Shown here piece after piece: positions 49,891 through 53,602 of a stretch of 53,602 bases of DNA (the first letter of the stretch is position 1; each line of letters begins with the position of its first letter). This DNA is from Synergistaceae bacterium (lineage in GTDB: Bacteria > Synergistota > Synergistia > Synergistales > Aminobacteriaceae), in NCBI GenBank assembly GCA_017540085.1, contig JAFYBQ010000009.1, forward strand, positions 1 through 53,602. The letters run 5' to 3'. The notes beneath the pieces were generated by a model that had not been told where the DNA came from, made no database searches, and was given only the letters and a program-made list of their open reading frames with translations. Position numbers and translations under genes: made by a program.

Positions 49891-50882
49891 TGTTCTACGA
49901 TGAGTTCAAAGCACCCGCGCTGATAAAAACAGGAAGCGGCATTCTCGGAAACATTGACGGCATTCTCAGGCACAGGCATTTATATTTCCCGGACAAGATT
50001 CTTATCACGCAGGAATATTTGTACGACATGTACAGGAAAACGCTTGATGAGAACTCTTTTACCCGCAAAATTTTCGTGCAGGGCGGAATAATTGACGAGG
50101 CCGACTCAGTCATAGAGCAGATAAAGGGCAGGGACGCTGTTATTCTCGCGTTCGGAGGGGGGAGCGTTCTCGACATCGTGAAATACTGCGCGTCAAAATG
50201 CGACATGCCGTATATCACCCTGCCTTCTGCGCTGTCAAATGACGCTGTATATTCATGCGTTGCCCGGCTCACTGCTGACGGGAAAAAAAGAAGCTACGCC
50301 GTTCAGCCTCCCATGGGAATAATTGTAGACTTGGACATAATCAGGAAGTCCCCGCTGAAACTGATATATGCCGGAGTCGGTGATCTTGTGTCAAATCTTT
50401 CCGCGCTTGACGACTGGCTACTCTCACACAAAGACACAGGCGAGGACATCAACGAGCTTGCGTTCATGCTGTCAAAAGAAGCTGTTATGCCTATGCTTGG
50501 CTATAAGTCAGACGATATTATGAGCGGTGATTTTCTGATGGATTTGGCTGACGGCCTCATAACGTCAGGGCTTGCGATGATAATATGCGGTTCAACAAGA
50601 CCAAACAGCGGTGCCGAACACCTCATAAGCCACGCAATAGATGAGCATTTCCCGGAAAGGTCATCAATACACGGGCTTCAAGTAGCATGGGCGCATATGA
50701 TAATAGAGAGGAATTACCGCGAAAATCCCAAGCAGTATGAGACTCTCAGCAGATTTTTCCGGGACTTGGGCATGAACAGAATACTTGACGAGTGCATATC
50801 ATGGAGCGAGGACGAATTTTCCGGCCTTATACCCTACGCGCTAAAGATACGAAACAGATACACAGTCTTCAACACTCTTTAG
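49890..50882 (+). CDS. sn-Glycerol-1-phosphate dehydrogenase-like enzyme (EgsA/AraM type)
   Basis: 330 aa of the iron-containing alcohol dehydrogenase fold. AVILAFGGGSVLDIVKYCASK is the NAD(P)-binding motif, ITLPSALSNDAVYS carries a substrate-side signature, and GAEHLISHAIDEHF and HGLQVAWAHM hold metal-binding His residues. This family reduces DHAP to sn-glycerol 1-phosphate, as in archaeal lipid synthesis and in Bacillus AraM. In this operon it likely supplies a G1P unit for a nucleotide-activated surface glycan building block. Confidence 0.85.
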   Translation: MFYDEFKAPALIKTGSGILGNIDGILRHRHLYFPDKILITQEYLYDMYRKTLDENSFTRKIFVQGGIIDEADSVIEQIKGRDAVILAFGGGSVLDIVKYCASKCDMPYITLPSALSNDAVYSCVARLTADGKKRSYAVQPPMGIIVDLDIIRKSPLKLIYAGVGDLVSNLSALDDWLLSHKDTGEDINELAFMLSKEAVMPMLGYKSDDIMSGDFLMDLADGLITSGLAMIICGSTRPNSGAEHLISHAIDEHFPERSSIHGLQVAWAHMIIERNYRENPKQYETLSRFFRDLGMNRILDECISWSEDEFSGLIPYALKIRNRYTVFNTL

Positions 50883-50894
50883 GCCGCAACAAAA

Positions 50895-50938
50895 CCGGGA
50901 CTCCCGAAAAGGCTCACAGGAATCCCGGCAGCTTTTTT
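50895..50938 (+). terminator. Rho-independent terminator after the G1P dehydrogenase operon
   Basis: CCGGGA (50895-50900) pairs with TCCCGG (50923-50928); CAGC and six Ts follow. Confidence 0.8.
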
Positions 50939-51050
50939 CCTGCCCCCCTTTGTGATTTTGCCGTGAAGAATTGCCGCTGCCCTTTTGCGTTTTGCGGTTG
51001 ACGGGTAAAATTTGAGTCGTCAAAAACTTTTCACAGGAAGGAATTTTCAC

Positions 51051-53390
51051 ATGACGCTCAAAGAATTATCAGCAGGAAAATCAGCCGTCATTGAGACAGT
51101 CGGCGGTGAAGGCCATCTCCGTCAGCATTTGCTTGACATGGGAATAATCCCCGGCGCAAGAGTCAAAATGATTCGCCCCGCCCCTATGGGAGACCCGTTA
51201 GAGTTCAGGATTCACGACTACGAAATCACGCTCCGGGCAAAAGACGCTTCACGGATAACAATCACCCCGGCCAATGACACAGAGACAGCCACAAAACTCA
51301 TTGACGCTTTCCACAGCATAGAACACCCCGGACTCGGCGAGGAAGGAAAATATCACGTCAAAGGAGAGTCCGAGCCTCTGCCGGAAGGGACGACATTAAC
51401 ATTCGCGCTTGCAGGGAATCAAAACTCCGGCAAGACGACTCTGTTCAACCAGCTCACGGGAGCTTCACAGAGAGTCGGAAATTTTCCCGGCGTTACTGTC
51501 GACCGCAAAGACGGAATTATACGCGGGCATCCTGATACCCTCATTACCGATTTGCCCGGCATTTATTCTATGTCCCCCTACAGCGGAGAGGAGATAGTCT
51601 CAAGAAATTTCATCCTCAACGAAAAGCCCAAAGCCATAATCAATATCGTTGACGCTACGAACATTGAGCGGAATTTGTACCTTACTGTTCAATTGCTCGA
51701 AATGCAGATACCGACAGTTGTAGCCCTTAACATGATGGACGAATTGAGCGGCAACGGCGGAACAGTCGACATAAACAGGATGGAGTCATTGCTGGGAGTC
51801 CCTGTCGTGCCGATTTCAGCCCTCAAGAATGAAGGCGTTGACGAACTCGTGAATCACGCTGTCCACATCGCAAAGTATCAGGAAAAGCCATCGCGCTATG
51901 ATTTCTGCGATGAGAACGATCACGGCGGGGCGGTTCACCGGGCAATACATGCAATATCACACCTCATCAAAGATCACGCCGAACGCGCAAATATCCCCCT
52001 GAGATTCGCCGCAAGCAAAGTGATTGAGAATGACGAGCTGACATTAAAGCGTCTCAGTCTCGACACGAACGAGCGCGAAATGTTAGAGCATATTATTGTG
52101 CAGATGGAGCACGAGCGGGGATTAGACCGCCACGCGGCAATGGCTGATATGAGGTTCGCATTCATTGAGAAGGTCTGCGCCCAGTCCGTCAAGAAACCCA
52201 AGCAGAGCCGGGAACATCTCAGGAGTCAGAAGCTCGACAGCATTTTGACGGGGAAATATACGGCAATCCCTCTGTTTATTGCGGTCATGGCCGGAATTTT
52301 CTGGCTTACGTTCGAATACATCGGCGCATACTTTCAGGACGTGTTAGAGGAATGGATAGAGGCATTGACGGAACACGCAGACGAATTTTTGACGGCGATG
52401 GGAGTCAATGACGTTATTCACGGTTTTGTTATTGACGGAGTTTTTGCGGGTATCGGGAGCGTTCTGTCATTCCTGCCGATAATCGTAACGCTTTTCTTTT
52501 TCCTGTCGATTCTTGAGGACAGCGGATATACTGCGCGTGTAGCGTTCTTCATGGACAAGCTATTGCGGAAGATAGGACTCTCAGGGCGGAGCATTGTCCC
52601 GATGTTAATAGGTTTCGGCTGTACTGTCCCTGCTGTAATGTCAACAAGGACTCTTCCCAGTGAAAGAGACAGACGAATGACGATATTATTGACACCGTTC
52701 ATGAGCTGCACGGCGAAATTGCCGATATACGCATTTTTTGTTGACGCATTTTTTGAGGAACACGAGGGGCTTATCATAACGGGATTATACGTTCTTGGAA
52801 TCGTGATAGGGATTCTTGTGGCATTGCTGTACAAAAATACGCTGTTCAGGGGCGAGGCTGTGCCGTTCGTGATGGAGCTGCCTAATTACCGTATGCCCGG
52901 CGCGAGAAATGTAATCATGCTGATATGGCAGAAGGCAAAAGACTTCATTCAGCGGGCGTTCTCTGTGATATTCGTCGCAACGGTTGTGATATGGTTCCTG
53001 CAGACGTTCACGCCTCACTTCAGCTTCACGGCGAATCAGGACGAGAGCATTTTGGCGGCGGTTTCGGGGCTTCTTGTGCCTGTATTCGCTCCTTTAGGGT
53101 TAGGCGACTGGAGAATATGCACGTCATTAATCAGCGGATTTCTCGCAAAAGAAAGCGTAGTATCGACTCTCAATGTGCTTTTCGGGGATAATGTCAGCTC
53201 TGTATTGTCGTCAGTGTCGGCGGCCTCTCTGTTAGTGTTCAGCCTGTTGTACACACCATGTGCGGCGGCTGTAGCGTCAATACGGCGCGAGATGGGCGGA
53301 AAATGGGCGTTAGGCGTTGTGATCTGGCAGTGCGTGATAGCGTGGATTGCGGCCATGATTACGCGGTGGGTAATGCTTGCGGTGATGTAG
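51051..53390 (+). CDS. feoB: FeoA-FeoB fusion ferrous iron transporter
   Basis: 779 aa. Residues 1-75 form a FeoA SH3-like domain (LKELSAGKSAVIETVGGEGHLRQHLLDMGIIPGARV). From about 120 a FeoB G domain follows with the Walker motif AGNQNSGKTTLFNQLTG, DLPG, and NMMD. The membrane part (from about 405) has the two Gate regions, including MLIGFGCTVPAVMSTRTL and FMSCTAKLPIYAFFVDAFF. It imports Fe2+. ATG behind GGAAGGAATT; a longer frame from 51012 has no support. No FeoC or separate FeoA is present. Confidence 0.96.
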   Translation: MTLKELSAGKSAVIETVGGEGHLRQHLLDMGIIPGARVKMIRPAPMGDPLEFRIHDYEITLRAKDASRITITPANDTETATKLIDAFHSIEHPGLGEEGKYHVKGESEPLPEGTTLTFALAGNQNSGKTTLFNQLTGASQRVGNFPGVTVDRKDGIIRGHPDTLITDLPGIYSMSPYSGEEIVSRNFILNEKPKAIINIVDATNIERNLYLTVQLLEMQIPTVVALNMMDELSGNGGTVDINRMESLLGVPVVPISALKNEGVDELVNHAVHIAKYQEKPSRYDFCDENDHGGAVHRAIHAISHLIKDHAERANIPLRFAASKVIENDELTLKRLSLDTNEREMLEHIIVQMEHERGLDRHAAMADMRFAFIEKVCAQSVKKPKQSREHLRSQKLDSILTGKYTAIPLFIAVMAGIFWLTFEYIGAYFQDVLEEWIEALTEHADEFLTAMGVNDVIHGFVIDGVFAGIGSVLSFLPIIVTLFFFLSILEDSGYTARVAFFMDKLLRKIGLSGRSIVPMLIGFGCTVPAVMSTRTLPSERDRRMTILLTPFMSCTAKLPIYAFFVDAFFEEHEGLIITGLYVLGIVIGILVALLYKNTLFRGEAVPFVMELPNYRMPGARNVIMLIWQKAKDFIQRAFSVIFVATVVIWFLQTFTPHFSFTANQDESILAAVSGLLVPVFAPLGLGDWRICTSLISGFLAKESVVSTLNVLFGDNVSSVLSSVSAASLLVFSLLYTPCAAAVASIRREMGGKWALGVVIWQCVIAWIAAMITRWVMLAVM

Positions 53391-53401
53391 TCAGAAAAAT
53401 T

Positions 53402-53430
53402 CCGGGGCAGGTTTGCGCCTGATACCCCGG
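53402..53430 (+). terminator. Hairpin after feoAB
   Basis: CCGGGG / CCCCGG with inner AGG / CCT pairing, 11 bases after the stop. No clean T-run follows (ATTATTTG), so termination efficiency is uncertain. Confidence 0.55.
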
Positions 53431-53463
53431 ATTATTTGTCTCAGTATGCTATTTTGACTCCCG

Positions 53464-53602
53464 GGTCTGTCAAGTAAACTGTGTATGAGATTTTCTATGC
53501 CACTTTCGGAAAACGATCCGCGTATCTCACATAGAAGTGGCTTAACGCTTTTGACCAGTTGCTTATCGGCATTGTCCACTTGCGAGACGCATTCGACACC
53601 GC
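53464..53602 (-). mobile_element. End of an IS256-like (mutator) insertion sequence
   Basis: The terminal region GGGTCTGTCAAGTAAACTGTGT (from about 53464) resembles IS256-type inverted-repeat ends. It precedes, on the minus strand, the end of a transposase frame: KWTMPISNWSKALSHFY with a TAG at 53497-53495, matching the conserved C-terminal KWTMPI-x-NW motif of IS256-family transposases. The frame is open to the window edge and most of the element lies outside. Confidence 0.75.
53495..53602 (-). CDS. IS256-family transposase, C-terminal end (partial at window edge)
   Basis: 35 codons of the C-terminal end are visible. The KWTMPI-x-NW signature and the downstream inverted-repeat-like end support the family. 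The protein continues beyond the window; whether it is intact is unknown. Confidence 0.75.
   Translation of the reverse strand, partial: AVSNASRKWTMPISNWSKALSHFYVRYADRFPKVA

Overview
This is a bacterial chromosome segment of about 53.6 kb with roughly 50-52% GC. It has dense, short-spaced operons and strong AGGAGG-type ribosome binding sites. A very large flagellin, a fused TAXI-type TRAP transporter with two paralogous receptors, an FMN/FAD periplasmic-type reductase, a FeoA-FeoB fusion and a papain-type secreted protease suggest an anaerobic, motile, peptide/amino-acid-using gut or rumen bacterium. Synergistota is my best guess, inferred from gene style only.

Layout. 1-960: remains of two IS200/IS605-type tnpB elements, one apparently inserted into the other. 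1003-3988: flagellin with a candidate sigma-28 promoter and a structured leader carrying CsrA-like sites. 4071-9557: rqcH, DUF1810, argH, a parvulin (minus strand) and an FkbM methyltransferase. 9686-11560: a tightly coupled trio of small membrane protein, CPBP intramembrane protease and secreted unknown. 11514-17836 (all minus): a regulator-bracketed cassette with three short peptides that share a leader motif and a C-terminal EPC/PEC motif, a PqqD-like protein, two radical SAM enzymes, a YkgJ Cys-cluster protein, a YkvA protein, a GreA-like protein, a thymidylate-kinase-like protein, an LRAT/NC-domain protein and a WYL regulator, headed by an HTH-only WYL-family paralogue. 18246-22853 (plus): FNT channel, an AMP-ligase-tail-like small protein, and two paralogous secreted/membrane proteins, the second ending in a membrane-anchored WCX domain. 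22825-24130: frameshifted tnpB. 24160-36338: YbjQ, a DHS-like protein, two orphan amino-acid-binding proteins, DJ-1, papain protease, YbaK, FtsH, tRNA-Gln, GlmU, Prs. 36339-37785: promoter-like inverted repeat, a frameshifted small secreted ORF, and a secreted HNH-type toxin. 37883-44812 (minus): TRAP-TAXI system, YerC-like regulator, MscS-type channel. 44920-50882: FMN/FAD reductase, GltD-like flavoprotein, then a nucleotidyltransferase/HAD/glycerol-1-phosphate dehydrogenase operon behind a possible pseudoknot leader. 51051-53390: FeoAB fusion. Right edge: tail of an IS256-type transposase.

Most exciting point. The peptide cassette looks like an uncharacterised radical SAM/PqqD RiPP system. 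Three copies of an 18-bp element (RAGCAAAWCACSCCTAAG), each exactly 17 bp upstream of a -10 hexamer, precede the HTH-only gene, the RiPP operon and the divergent secreted/WCX-protein operon. This defines a small local regulon that links the three units. The link is seen in the sequence; the regulator and the product are inferred.
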